The notes under the pieces: model-generated
Databases searched by the model: none
What the model was told of the DNA's origin: nothing
What the model saw: only the letters and a program-made list of their open reading frames with translations
Program-made: the position numbers and the translations under genes
DNA from: Dysidea avara
Lineage: Eukaryota > Porifera > Demospongiae > Dictyoceratida > Dysideidae
Direction: 5' to 3'
Assembly (NCBI RefSeq): GCF_963678975.1
Contig: NC_089273.1
Location: 10,540,614 to 10,604,613, forward strand
DNA length: 64,000 bases
Shown: piece after piece, positions 1 through 12,384 of the stretch
Layout: every line of letters starts with the position of its first letter
Position numbering within the stretch: position 1 is the stretch's first letter

Positions 1-60
1 CAAGCAATAAATACTCTACAAGAACAGTCAGGCAATAAAATACTCTAATAGAACAGTCAT
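1..60 (+). repeat. two copies of a dispersed ~27-bp motif (core CTCTAATAGAACAGTCA)
   Basis: Two neighbouring imperfect copies of a motif that recurs, mostly with the prefix GATCGAGATA, at about 3513, 3593, 3841, 6256, 6311(-), 6631(-), 6940, 6978, 8160, 19622(-), 19637(-), 21634(-), 21662(-), 35018(-), 49260(-) and 52442. It sits inside several different MITE-like elements. Its function is unknown. Confidence 0.7.
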
Positions 61-1040
61 TGAACAATATAACTGAATATTTACATCTCTGTCTGAAAAC
101 ACTCCCAGATCCCAGATGCAATCTCAGAGTTGCTATTTCAAGATGGTGGCATTCCCCAAGATCACCTAGAAAAGCATGCTTTGCAAATAAGTGCTTTACA
201 CACATTTTTGGTTACCCTGACTGTAGCCATTATTGCTTGGCATGACCAGTAATTTCCACTGGCCCTTGTCCTAATAAAAAAATAAATAGCTACTATAGGA
301 ATGTATGTTATATGCAGTGGCTAAAAAAAACTATTTTTTACAACTAGCCCAAACCTCAGACCGGGGAGAGAGTAAAATTAAAAACAAAATTTTCTTTGTG
401 TTTGAATTACATGTATTTTGTGTTCTATATTGTCACAAAATGTCAGTGAAGGGAATGATTGAAGAGATTTCAGAGGGTATGAGAGAGCATATTTACCTAG
501 TTGAAACACAATTGTGGCAAGATTCAATCTGGAAGCAATTTGAAATGACCTGGAACTAGGAAATAGCAAACAAACTTACAGTGATGTACAAGCCAATTTT
601 TCAGATCAAAATATTTATCAATAGTGGACTGTGAAAATGACCATGCGTATCTCTAAGTTGCAATTTTAGTGGGCCAATAGTGGAAAGTTTTTGAAAATGG
701 CAATCTCAAGACTGGATCTTGAGGCACTCTTAGTCAAATCCCTGTATACATGCACAGCACATGTATGTAATTTTTGAGTTTATTCTTTTCTGTGGTGCAG
801 CTTGTTATTTAGTCTGACTTTTACAACTAGCCAAATCACCATTTACAACTAGCCAAAAGTCATTTACAACTAGCTTTTTGGCCACATCTAGCCCCTTTTT
901 CAGCCCCTGGTTATATGCCCACCACCTATCAGCAGATTTCTGTTTGGTTGCAACACCTCTACAAAGCAGAATTCATCATACACCCCCATGGCTTGAACAT
1001 TGGGTCTGTAAATTATATAACTGACAAAAATTAGTGATAT
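61..1040. other. no gene seen
   Basis: AT-rich sequence with only short open frames and no recognisable protein, RNA or terminal inverted repeat. A 13-bp phrase, TTACAACTAGCCA, recurs imperfectly around 340 and 823-880. Confidence 0.6.
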
Positions 1041-1856
1041 CCCTCCAAAAACACCTTTGCTGTAAAAAAAAGGCGCGTCCAAGAAACTACAAGTATCTGC
1101 AACCCCACGTAAAGCAGATAAGCTGTAGAAAAACACTCCATGAAATTAATGGGTAACTGAAAGAGCTGATATCTAGAGCAGCCAAGAATCAATAATGTTA
1201 CTACAACTGACTATGTTTACCAAAGAATACCTTGGCTGTAGAACAGGTAAATAAAAGTAACTGGCAACCAAAACAGCTGATATCTGAAGCAGCCAAGAAT
1301 AAAAGTTAAGTTGATCCAATTATAAACTTGCAACATTGAATCCTAATCATTCAACTGTGTTCTATACATTCACCCTTGCTACATCCTAAATTAATTCTTT
1401 GTAACTCTAATTGGCTGGTAATTTGGCCGCCTTTTTGACAAAGGCGGCCTTATTGAAAAAGGCGACCAAATTACCAGCCAATTTGAGTTACATAGAATTA
1501 ATTTAGGATGTAGCAAGGGTGAATTTATAGAACACAGTTGAATGATTAGGATTCAATGTTGCAATTTATAATTGTAGTAAGTTGTATCAACTTAACTTTT
1601 ATTCTTGGCTGCTTCAGATATCAGCTGTTTTGGTTGCCAGTTACTTTTATTTACCTGTTCTACAGCCAAGGTATTCTTCGGTAATCATAGTCAGTTGTAG
1701 TAACATTATTGATTCTTGGCCACTCTAGATATCAGCTCTTTCAGTTACCCATTAATTTCATGGAGTGTTTTTCTACAGCTTATCTGTTTTACGTGGGGTT
1801 ACAGATACTTGTAGTTTCTTGGACACGCCTTTTTTACAGCAAAGGTGTTTTGGGGG
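1041..1856. mobile_element. long palindromic (foldback) element, ~395-bp arms
   Basis: The left arm (about 1041-1435) and right arm (about 1456-1856) are near-perfect reverse complements. They meet at a small GC-rich hairpin: GGCCGCCTTT at 1425-1434 pairs with AAAGGCGGCC at 1440-1449 across a 5-nt loop. Each arm also carries an imperfect direct repeat containing CTGATATCT...GCAGCCAAGAAT, spaced about 115 bp. No protein is encoded. A foldback-type non-autonomous DNA transposon is the simplest reading. No clear target-site duplication was found, and the right end runs into a G12 tract. Confidence 0.8.
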
Positions 1857-2143
1857 GGGGGGGGTTACTATTACAGTAGAGTATCTCAATTTTTCAAACA
1901 AATTTTTCCTGTAATATTATGCGACCACCTTATGCATGTTTTCCTCTATAATTTTTGTTCTGTAGGTAATCATTATACGGTTTCACTGCAGCATGAAATT
2001 GACAGTATGCCCCCTTCAGCAGCATTTTAGTGGCTATGACAATTGTAAATAAGCACCAACCATAACATTCCATATTATTACAAAAATGGCTCAGTAATAT
2101 CAAGAGTTCACAATAATATATATATATATATATATATTTAGTA

Positions 2144-2548
2144 GAGTATCCTACTCTCATATACCCCTGCAGAAGGGCGTAATCGTGAAGTTATGACGTA
2201 GCGTTTTCGAGTGCGTCCATTTCACTTTGTATAAGTAATGATGTCAGTAATTGAATGTGATATCGATTGAATGCATGTCGTTGCTACGTAGCAACCGAAC
2301 TGACTCTAGCTTTCAGCATTTCTCACTAAACTACAAGCATGTTTTCATGGGTTTAGACAACTGCATAGGCATTTCTTACCAGTCCATTTGCAAGTATGGC
2401 ATTTCCTAGTGTCACGAGTGTAGCACAGTGCTAACTATTTTGGAACTTTTATGGCTGCTCGTAAATCGACACCTGGTCAACACCACGTCATAACTTCATG
2501 ATAATACACCCTTCTATAGGGGTATATATATATGAGAGTAGGATACTC
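2144..2548. mobile_element. MITE with ~55-bp terminal inverted repeats
   Basis: The left terminus begins GAGTATCCTACTCTC and the right ends GAGAGTAGGATACTC. The inverted similarity continues inward through the AAGTTATGACG / CGTCATAACTT blocks (about 2190-2200 and 2486-2496). Both ends are embedded in TA dinucleotide runs, so the target duplication cannot be resolved. No coding capacity. A perfect 16-bp palindrome, GTTGCTACGTAGCAAC, lies inside at 2280-2295. Confidence 0.75.
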
Positions 2549-2730
2549 TCCTCAGTATATATATATATTATGGAACTGTTGGTAATATTTGTTAAAGGCA
2601 AAGTAAGCTGGTTATAATGACCACTGAATACTTTTAAGCAATGAAGCCAGAGAGATTATGTAATATTCATTAAAAGACAGGAAAGGTAATAATTGTGAGT
2701 TTATTGAAATGGTGCCAATTGTCTATATAT

Positions 2731-2979
2731 GTGACTGGGCCTGCGATAATAGGGCATGTGGGCACATGATTTTTGCCTACTTTTTCACACTTTCATCATT
2801 CATAACGTTTTGTATCAATATGCTATGGTATTGCAATTTTCAGCTCTTAGTAAGCATTTAATTGGCATCATTATGCAAGTTACAGAATGCAAAAATACTA
2901 TTCCAGTACTGAGATATGACCTGTAGAGTGATGAGGTGTAGTTTGTGCCCACATGCCCTGTTTTCGCAGGCCCGGTCAC
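2731..2979. mobile_element. MITE family A, copy A1
   Basis: About 250 bp with inverted ends GTGACTGGGCCTGCG / CGCAGGCCCGGTCAC, extending to about 35 bp (including GGGCATGTGGGCAC). It is flanked by ATAT on both sides (2727-2730 and 2980-2983). The same family occurs at 22163, 28871, 35178, 43362 and 50008. It is non-coding. The transposase family is not identified. Confidence 0.85.
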
Positions 2980-3149
2980 ATATCATGGTGCCAGATTATT
3001 GGTTGAACAAGTACAGTATATGAGAGTTGAAGTTATGTACAGTATACAGTGATTCACAGGTGGATTGCTACATACATTTTATTAGGTTAGGTAATCCAAA
3101 GGCTGCAGTACATGTTGCTGTCAGACCTTCAGTGCTGGTCACTGTAAAG

Positions 3150-3200
3150 TACTATTACTACTACTACTACTACTACTACTACTAATAATAATAATAATAC
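3150..3200. repeat. (TAC)n/(TAA)n microsatellite
   Basis: About ten TAC/ACT triplets followed by five ATA/TAA triplets. Confidence 0.95.
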
Positions 3201-3393
3201 AGACCACGATGCATACATTAGTATTGAAAAAGATTATGGACCTCGTCACCATACACTATACAAAGGTGACCACTTAATTCAGGTGACCATTAACACAGGT
3301 TTCAATGCACTATTGTGTAGTACTGCGCATGCATGTTGTTACACATAACTTTTGTGCTAACAAACTGAATCGTGTGTTAGCTAGGTTCCGCAG

Positions 3394-4037
3394 TAGGGAC
3401 GCGTCGATTTTGCCGGCAAAATTTTGGCATAATAGGTGGGTAAAAGCAACTAGCAAAATGCTGGCATAATAGGTGCAATTTTTGTGAAATGGATATTAAA
3501 AATTGCACAAAAGATCGAGATACTCTAATAGAACAATCAGACGTGCGAAATATCGACAATGCATAGCTAATTGTTACAGGAACAACAAGTGACAATCGAG
3601 ATACCCTAATAAAACAGTCACACATGTCAAGCAATATTGCTGTAACTAGTTTTTTTTTCCTTGCCACACCCACTTGTGGGCATTCTATTGCCTTCTCTGT
3701 GGTAGTGTGAGTCCGAGGACTCACTCACTCACTTATTTGGCTATAGATATTTTTGTATATTGTCATTTTTTTTGTTGTTCATCACCAATGATGGTTTCTC
3801 TCCAGCTAGCTTCTTGCTTTACATGTTAGGAGTAAGTGCTGATCGAGATACTCTAATAGAACAGTCACTTTAAGGCAAAACTGTAGCTTTGCACTTGGAA
3901 ATATTCAATTAACAAAGATCAGTGCTGAGTAAAATTTATAATTCTTGAGCAAAATATGGAGCATAATAGGTGAAAAATAAAAAGAATTGCTGGAAAGAAA
4001 AATATGTGGGGAAAAAAGCAAAATAGACTGGTCCCTA
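3394..4037. mobile_element. degenerate hAT-type MITE
   Basis: The left end TAGGGACGCGTCGATT and right end GACTGGTCCCTA are mutated versions of the perfect termini of the element at 6117-6573. The interior shares its GCATAATAGG phrases and holds three copies of the dispersed 27-bp motif (3513, 3593, 3841). The flanks GTTCCGCA (left) and GTTCCTGC (right) look like a decayed 8-bp target duplication. Confidence 0.55.
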
Positions 4038-4511
4038 GTTCCTGCTATAAGCAAATTTTCAGAGGCTTGGTAGCCTTCCACCCTATAACACTGCACTTTC
4101 TTTCAAATCTTCAAATTTTGCTCTTTTCTTTAATTTCCTTGTGATAGTGAAGATTGATTCTATCTACAGTATACATAGATACATAATTTGATTTAAGTGT
4201 ATTGCATTCATTGCCTGTTCAAACCCTAATGTGTCTCAGGCAGTGGTAATTAAGTGAATAGTTTGGACAACTGAAGCCCATACATTTATATACAGTGCTC
4301 TGTTTAAATACTCTTAGAACATACACCTGTGCTCAATGGAACAGTCATTTCCATAGAGAGGGTACGGATAAATTGGAGTTGAATACCCTATATATATTTA
4401 CTTTCCAAAATTATACAAATGAAAACACAACACTTATTAAATAAAGGGTAATGTATTGCTGAGGTATACTCACTGTCAAAACACATAACACAACTAACAA
4501 ATCCATATTAG

Positions 4512-5377
<866 letters not shown>

Positions 5378-5690
5378 TCTAAACTATTTCTCTTTTGCTG
5401 CTCTTTTATGCAGGCATAGTATTTATTTCACTTTACCATACATGCACTATACACATGTCTGTACTTAAACCACAAAATTTGTGGTGTTCCATAGAGTTGT
5501 TGTTAGAAGGAGCTTACCATAGCTCTATATTTAATATTATATTAATTATAGTCCTTATTATACGTAGGTCACACTGTGGGCTGGAATATCTATAAAGTGA
5601 ATTATATTTTTATACAAACTAAAGGAGGACTAATACAATAATAGCATTGCATACCTAACCAACAGCTAACGAGAAATCAGCAATGTATAT

Positions 5691-5938
5691 GTTACCGGAT
5701 TTGCAAAAAGGTACCTTTTTCACATGCAAAATTTGACCCATTTTTGAACTTTTAAGCTTCATAACTTTTTGATCATGGTATATAATTGCTTGAAATTTTC
5801 AATGAATGTAGTTATAGTATCTGGCTACATCTTGATACTAAGAACAAGTTGATCAGTATAAGGAGCCAAGTGTTACATCATTTTGTTTGCTGGTATGTAA
5901 AATGTGTGGAAAAGGTACCTTTTCGCAAATCCAGTCAC
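5691..5938. mobile_element. MITE family B, copy B4
   Basis: Inverted ends GTTACCGGATTTGC / GCAAATCCAGTCAC, followed inward on both sides by AAAGGTACCTTTT and a CACAT/ATGTG block. It is flanked by ATAT (5687-5690 and 5939-5942). It lies just 3' of the phosphatase gene and is non-coding. Confidence 0.8.
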
Positions 5939-6116
5939 ATATTTCGATGTCTTGGCTGCATTTTTGTACATGTCTACAAGTAGAAAGTGTGCATGGTGCT
6001 TTATAAAGATTTTTCTAGCTATCTGGCTTCTAAAAGAAATTATTGTAATGATATTCAATTTCATCTTCAATTTTGGAAGAACTTTTTCTCAACTAAAATT
6101 TGTTACATGCCATAAT

Positions 6117-6573
6117 TAGGGACCCGCCGATTATGCTGGCATAATAATGAACATAATAGGTGCCTGAAAGCATTGAGCATAATGCTAGCATAATAGGCAG
6201 AAAACTTGTGCAATACTATAAATTCTTGCTTATCAAAATACATATCCGACAAAAAGATCGATATACTCTAATAGAACAGTCAGTAGATCTAATAAAATTA
6301 TCACATAGCTGACTGTTCTATTAGAGTATATCGATCTTTTCTGTGACATGCATTTTGACAAGCAAGAATTTACAGTCTGTGCTTCAACCACTTACTGCTT
6401 TTCCATAAAGTGCAAAGTTATTAGAAAAACATGGGAACTGAGATAAAAATATTGAGCATAATTTGAGCGTAATAGGTAAATATTGAGCATTAATTTAGGC
6501 ATAATAGGTAAATTTTTTAGCAGTGCAGCATAGCATAATAGGTAAAATAATGAGCATAATCGGCGGGTCCCTA
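6117..6573. mobile_element. hAT-type MITE with perfect ends and 8-bp TSD
   Basis: The termini TAGGGACCCGCCGATTATGC and GCATAATCGGCGGGTCCCTA are perfect reverse complements. The flanks GCCATAAT at 6109-6116 and 6574-6581 are identical, an 8-bp target duplication as expected of hAT transposition. Its centre is a palindrome made of two inverted copies of the dispersed 27-bp motif (6256-6282 and 6311-6337). Non-coding. Confidence 0.9.
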
Positions 6574-6599
6574 GCCATAATTTGCTTCATTTCCATGAT

Positions 6600-9185
6600 T
6601 GACCATGAAATCTTTTCATGTAAAATGAATGACTATTCTATTAGAGTATCTCAATACTAAAATGTGTTTAGAAATGTTCGTATAATTGTTGCAAATGAAC
6701 AATTCAGCTGGTAAAGCACCTCCCTGAAGTTGTTGCAGTTACTACTGTATAGGGTGAGGGGTAACAGGCATAACTTTCATTTTGTCTACCTTTTGGTGCG
6801 GTGTAGCCAGGGAAGATTAAGAAACTGAAACTTCATGTTTCCAGAATCTGGAATCTAATATGGAACAGGACACATTTTAAACTTTTATCTTAGTTAAATA
6901 ATAGTTTCTCACGTGATAGCAGCATTGTTCTGGTGAAAAGATCGAGATACTCTAATAAAGCAGTCAGGCATTATAAAGTACTCTAATATAACAGTCACTT
7001 AGCTGTAGTGGAAACCCCTTTTCAAAATTCCTGTGTACGCCCCTGTAGATCAGTACTTCTTCTAACTTAACCTTTTTGTTTATAGTAAGTTCATAACTTG
7101 CTCACTGCATACAGACTGTTGGAAAAGTATACAGTAGCACTTTTGATAGGTGTGGGCAAGCCAATTGGGTGCATGTACGTTTGTCTGTGTGTTTCTCCTG
7201 TGTAATCTATTAGAGTGAGTGCCTTCTCTTTGTAACTCCAATTCTTTGTGATGTGATGAAATGTGTACCTGTGTATTAAGTTAATTTTGCTCAAACCCCT
7301 TGCAGTATAGCTAAAAGAGCTTTAAATACTATTGACCACGTTATTACAGTGCGTGCATAATAGGATAGCACCACACATGTCTTGATAATTATTTGTTTAG
7401 CTTACATGCAATTCTGCTGTTAGTAAACTCCATGTTCACATCACTTTAACTATTAGACTTGCATGATACTGAAATAACGTTCATGATATCACCATGCATG
7501 TTACTCAGTTTAGGACATGCTTCATTCCTAAAGCACTGATTCATGTTATTGTGGTTAATGTGAAAATGTATACATAGGGCAGGTACCATGAATATACAGG
7601 CATGGGCAGGCCAATTGGTTTGTCTATTTGTTTTTCCCATGCACAGTAAGTGCCTTCTCTTTTTAACTACAATTCTTTGTGGTGCTAATTCCTAAATTAT
7701 AACCAGGAAGTGTGTACCTGTGTATTAAGTTAATTTTGCTTAATCCAACAAGTGAATGTGTTGCAATAATAATACTCTCAATAGCAGCTTGATGTATTAT
7801 ATTGAAATATGTCAAGGGAATAGCCAATAGAATTAGTATTACATTTATTTGTCAAGGTAACTTGACAAAAATCTATAATACTAATTTGATAGGCTAAAAT
7901 AGTGTGGTGTATTCCTATTAGAAGTAAATGTCCGACTTGACAACTAGTGTTACCATAGTGATAGATGCCCTCATGGCATAGCAACAATATGGCTGCTTAG
8001 CAATGGTTGCTAAGTATGATTGGTATTTTGCAGAGGTTATTTTTGTATTTCTGTTGCCTAGCAACAGTTGCTATGGTTGTAATTCTAGAGCCTCCCCGGA
8101 TTGGGACTACCAAAGTTTAAATAGAGCACTCAAATGCATTGTACATAGCTCCTTAGGTTGATACTCTCTAATATAAGTCATTTTATATTGAAATACTCAA
8201 AAAAAGCATTCGCTGATTAAAATGTTCTATAATAATTGTCACAAATGTTGCTAACTTAGGAGCATAATGCAAGCATAATAAGAACACTAAAAATTTTCCT
8301 GAAAGCATTTGGGCAAAATTTTGAGCATATTTGGCTCAGGCGGGTCAGGCCTATACACAACTAATTACCTGTGTACACTGGCTTCTGCCTAATTAGAGCC
8401 ACCTAGCTCGCAGTGGTTCTTCCTCTTTACTACTATTTTATTATCAAGTTAGTGCTTTAATAAAAGCAAGAGCTCTATTACTGCACAATGCAGCTGCACA
8501 AGAATTGCCTGCTTACACAGTCCCTGCAGCCATTGATTTACACTTGAATGCTTGCAGGAGTCTACCAGAGTATTCATTACATACTCCTTATTATGTACCC
8601 AATGTTTTCCCATGGCATTTATGCACCTATTGAAATTTTGCCCCTTCTACTCTCATGTGGGCAAAGGTGGGGGAAATATGAAGGGATTAGGCAAAAAATT
8701 AGATCCCAGGTGTGGGGGTTTAGGCAATGCTTGAAACAAAGAGTTTAGATGTTCTAATGGAGAAGGAAGAGATTATACCTACAATTTTACCAATTAGACT
8801 TAGAATTTGGTCATATTTCTTCCTATTCTCCCTTCAGGTGGGGCAAAACTTTGATAGGTGCATTATCTCAACAACAAAAAGAGATATAGTAAGGTTTCTG
8901 CTCAGTGTGTGACGTATATGACTGAATTGTATTGTATGTACTGTATTGTCCTGTACATGTACTTGTATGTATGGTGTGCTATAATTGAGATAATGTAAAG
9001 TTGCCCATGTACCATTATCAAGAGTTGATAATAGTGGCAGGGAGAGTATCCAACCCTGTATGGTCTGTCCAAAATGAGTGTGCAGAGTTTAATTGCATTG
9101 ATAGTTAAAGTGAAGAAGTCAAAGGGTTTCTATATGCAATGAATTCTGTTAAAGGGCCTGTCAGATAGAAATGGTGTAAAACATT
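6600..9185. other. non-genic, AT-rich; old repeat fragments
   Basis: No supported gene. Copies of the dispersed 27-bp motif lie at 6631(-), 6940, 6978 and 8160. A decayed fragment of the TAGGGACCCGCC-type MITE is visible around 8260-8350. Short palindromes include GTTGCCTAGCAAC at 8053-8065. Two imperfect copies of a phrase ending GTGTACCTGTGTATTAAG occur near 7263 and 7710. Confidence 0.5.
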
Positions 9186-9186
9186 G

Positions 9187-9292
9187 ACTGTGGACTATGG
9201 ACTGGACTATGGACTGGACTATGGACTGGACTATGGACTGGACTATGGACTGGACTATGGACTGGACTATGGACTGGACTATGGACTGAAGA
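9187..9292. repeat. 12-bp minisatellite (GGACTATGGACT)n
   Basis: About eight near-perfect head-to-tail copies of a 12-bp unit. The minus-strand frame reads a 4-residue IVQS repeat, which is a by-product of the array and not a gene. Confidence 0.95.
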
Positions 9293-9299
9293 CTAACTA

Positions 9300-10780
9300 C
9301 AGTTAATGAAAATGTTTGAATTCTTAGCAAAGTATACTGAAACTTGCACCAAATCCGAGGCCAAATCCCACTGTGTGGTGGAGCTAAGAAATAAGGGATA
9401 GCCAAGTTAGGATTTGACAAATCATCTGAACAACTTCTGCTATATTTCAATACACCAAATGCAACAGCTCATTATGTGAACTGGAAATGGCCTGAATGTT
9501 ACAATGACTAGCTTGGAACCTGTAGGAGTGGGGATTTTCCATGGAATTTTAAAGATCAGTCGTGTTTTGACAGACTGTGGCAATTACACAAGCAAGTTTA
9601 GTTAAGCTTTTGCCAATTGCAATTTAACATGAATGCAATACATTCCCCATGTCCCCCCCAGGGTGGTGGGTATGCCTAACTAGGAGCATTGCAACAATAT
9701 TTTGACAGGATAAGCATTTTGTATTATTTACTGTATAAATCACCAATGCTCAAGAGGAGTAGGGCTTTGCATTGATAGATACATAAACTACACTGAGTGT
9801 TTGGGAGAAATACATATGCCCATGGCTCATGATGGATGGGGTCTAATTCATAAGTGTCATTGTATTTGCAGATAGCTGCTGATAATATAGACATTTACCC
9901 CTACAAATATTGTAAATTCAGGTTGCTAGGGGCAACTTTTGTTATGAGATTATTCATTAGCGTAGGCAACATTATTGTCCTATGAATGCACTTATGGAAA
10001 TTAACTCACCACTTCCCAGAAAAAAAACACAGATCATAATCTCAGTTCCAGCCATTTTTATTCCAGTTCCTAAAACTAAAACTGGAACAATAATTTCACT
10101 TTCCTAAAGACTGGAACTGCGACTAAAACTATAATTTTGCTTTCCTCAAAACTGGAACTAGAACTAAAACTATAAAGAAATTTTATCAAGTACTTGAACT
10201 AATACTGAAACTGGAATTGGTCATAACCATACAGGTGTATCCATAAACTACACTATCCCAAAATTTCGGGCTATATGATCTTTTCTCTAAAGGACTGTTA
10301 CTCCATAAGTTTGTTACCTTATATCCAATTATGGCAAATGTTGTGCGGAAACATTTACAGACACTCCAATGGCATTCAAAACACCATAGTTGATTTGGTT
10401 TCCGTACTTTATATCATTGTACTCCTTACTACATGGTGAGGGGTACATGTAGCAAATCTGGGACTGTATTCCTGCTTAACGTACTATGTTATCGCTTAAT
10501 TGGATTTGTGGTTAGCTTATGATCACTGTCTATGCTGATCTGAAGTAGTGTCATCCATTTCTTCCAAAATCTGCAGGATTTAACCCTCTGAACATACTTT
10601 TATAAGATTAAAAAATTAAAATAATAAAATAATAAAAAAATTGCTCATGTGATTGGTGTTGTTGATTATCCCTAGATTGTTTTACCTCTTCAATCTTCAA
10701 CGGGGTTCTAATCTCTTAGTTTGGCTTATACGGAGACAAGAAGAATAAATAAATCCAGTCAGCTGCGGTATTTCTGAAAT
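9300..10780. other. no gene seen
   Basis: No coding or RNA gene recognised. At 10040-10215 there is a cluster of degenerate CTGGAACTAAAACT phrases, a decayed tandem repeat. Confidence 0.5.
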
Positions 10781-10834
10781 TTCATGATTGTTTTTACAGA
10801 CAGTGGGCAGTAAAAAGAATACTCTTTTGGAAAC

Positions 10835-12359
10835 ATGCCAAAATACAAATGTAAGAATAATAGAAAGCCGTATGACAAGTGTACACCTCACGAGAACAAT
10901 GCTGCTAAAGGCAGTGTTGGGAGTAACGCGTTACTTATGTAACGTGTTACGTAATATTATAACTTTTGTGGTAACTAAGTAATATAACGAAATACACTAT
11001 AAAAACAGGTAATATAACTCAAGTTATTTTACTTACAAATGTAACGCGTTACCTAAGTAATATAGTTACTGTAACGAATCTAATATTACATAATATCATT
11101 ACTACAATATTAATCTCCTTAGTCAATGTCAAGTTTCTGGATGCGGCCTTGTACAATGTGAATGTTGTGATTTGTGGTACTGTAATGTATGCTGTGGAAT
11201 TACTGAAGATGCTTTGGTACTACTCGGCGAAGCGGAGTGTCTTCATTTCTTTTGTTCATCTTGTGAAGGTGAAGTCTTCTATGTTATTAACAAGAATTAT
11301 CACGACAACACTTCCATCACTAGTCCTCAGAAAGACATTTTATCAACTGTGTCTGATACAATTACCAAAGCCATCAACAATCTTCAAAGTGCAATGCATA
11401 CCACTATTACTACGTACGTAGCTTACACTGTCCTCAGAACCAGGAACAGATCATGGTTACAAAATTAATGATCAACCTTCTAGCAAACCTTCTCTCCATT
11501 GTGACGAGATTTCTCAAGCTGTGTCTTCTGTACTAAATGAAGAGAAAGAGAAAAGCAAAAGAAGACTTAATGTCACCCTACATAACATACCTGAATCAAT
11601 TGCTGAAGAAGTGGATGTGCAAAAACAACATGATACAGATACAGCCAAAGCAATCGTCAATCAGCACTTAGGAATTCCAGCATCAATTTTACAAGCTGTT
11701 ACGCCTAGCCATGACGAAGTAATGAAGCCTACTGAATGAAGCTTATTCACCAACTTCTTACTTATAACCAAGATTTGCACATTGTCCAACAACGCAATCA
11801 TATCACGTGATAAGGTGGTAGTTTCACACATGACAGCTTAAGGCTGTGGACACAAAGTAATATAATATGTAATATTATTATAGTTACTTTATTTTATGGG
11901 TAATATGTAACTGTAACTAAATAGTTCAGTTGCAAGTAATATGTAATATGTAACTAGTTACTTTAAAAAGTAACTTGCCCAACACTGGCTAAAGATAAAG
12001 GTGCTGCTTCTGATACCAAAGACTGTCGTTCAAATTCGAAAGAACCTACCACCCTGCAAAGTGACTCTTTCAAAGCTGCCTTGTCTGTGGAACCGAGCTC
12101 TTGCAGAAGGTCTGTTAAGTCAAGACTACTCAGAATACCTGTCGGGTCTGATCAGGAGAAAACTGAGATCCTCTGCAATTGTACCAAAATCCACTCAATT
12201 TCTGAGCCAGAATATTTGAGGAAAGTGTTTATTACACCTGACTTGACAAAGAAGGAGCAGGAAGAAAATAAAGTGTCCAGGAATAAACACAAAGAAATGA
12301 ATAATGGGCCCGCCAAGTATCAGATAAAAAATGGACGGATAGTACCAAGGAGAAGTTAA
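10835..12359 (+). pseudogene. CR1/L2-like LINE ORF1 (PHD and RRM-like), interrupted
   Basis: ORF1 appears in three collinear pieces. The start MPKYKCKNN is at 10835-10910. A Cys-rich PHD-like finger (QCECCDLWYC, then FCSSC, about 11127-11275) is followed by a helical stretch and the first half of an RRM-like fold (RRLNVTLHNIPES, about 11557-11735). The second half and C-terminal domain (SRLLRIP, VFITPDLTKKEQEENK, NGRIVPRRS) occupy about 12000-12359. This order matches ORF1 nucleic-acid chaperones of CR1/L2-like LINEs. Stops and frame changes separate the pieces, and the middle one lies between hAT-type ends at 10912 and 11987. Non-functional as it stands. Confidence 0.6.
10912..11987. mobile_element. 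hAT-type ends (CAGTGTTGGG...CCCAACACTG) enclosing ORF1 sequence
   Basis: The left end begins CAGTGTTGGGAGTAACGCG and the right ends AAAGTAACTTGCCCAACACTG-like sequence. Subterminal regions on both sides are rich in GTAACG/GTAATAT phrases typical of this hAT terminus. The flanks GCTAAAGG (10904-10911) and GCTAAAGA (11988-11995) agree at 7 of 8 positions, which fits a target duplication. The interior, about 11120-11740, encodes parts of a LINE ORF1. No transposase is present. Confidence 0.7.
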
Positions 12360-12384
12360 GTTCTTCTGGACTAATACATCAGTT

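Noticed and set aside
2731-2979. Family A as a Tc1/mariner MITE with TA duplication
   Set aside because: Several copies have AA/AAAT flanks rather than TA, so mariner assignment is not supported; superfamily left open.
9130-9450. 106-codon minus-strand frame with IVQS repeats
   Set aside because: Created by the 12-bp minisatellite; the flanking part has no recognisable similarity.
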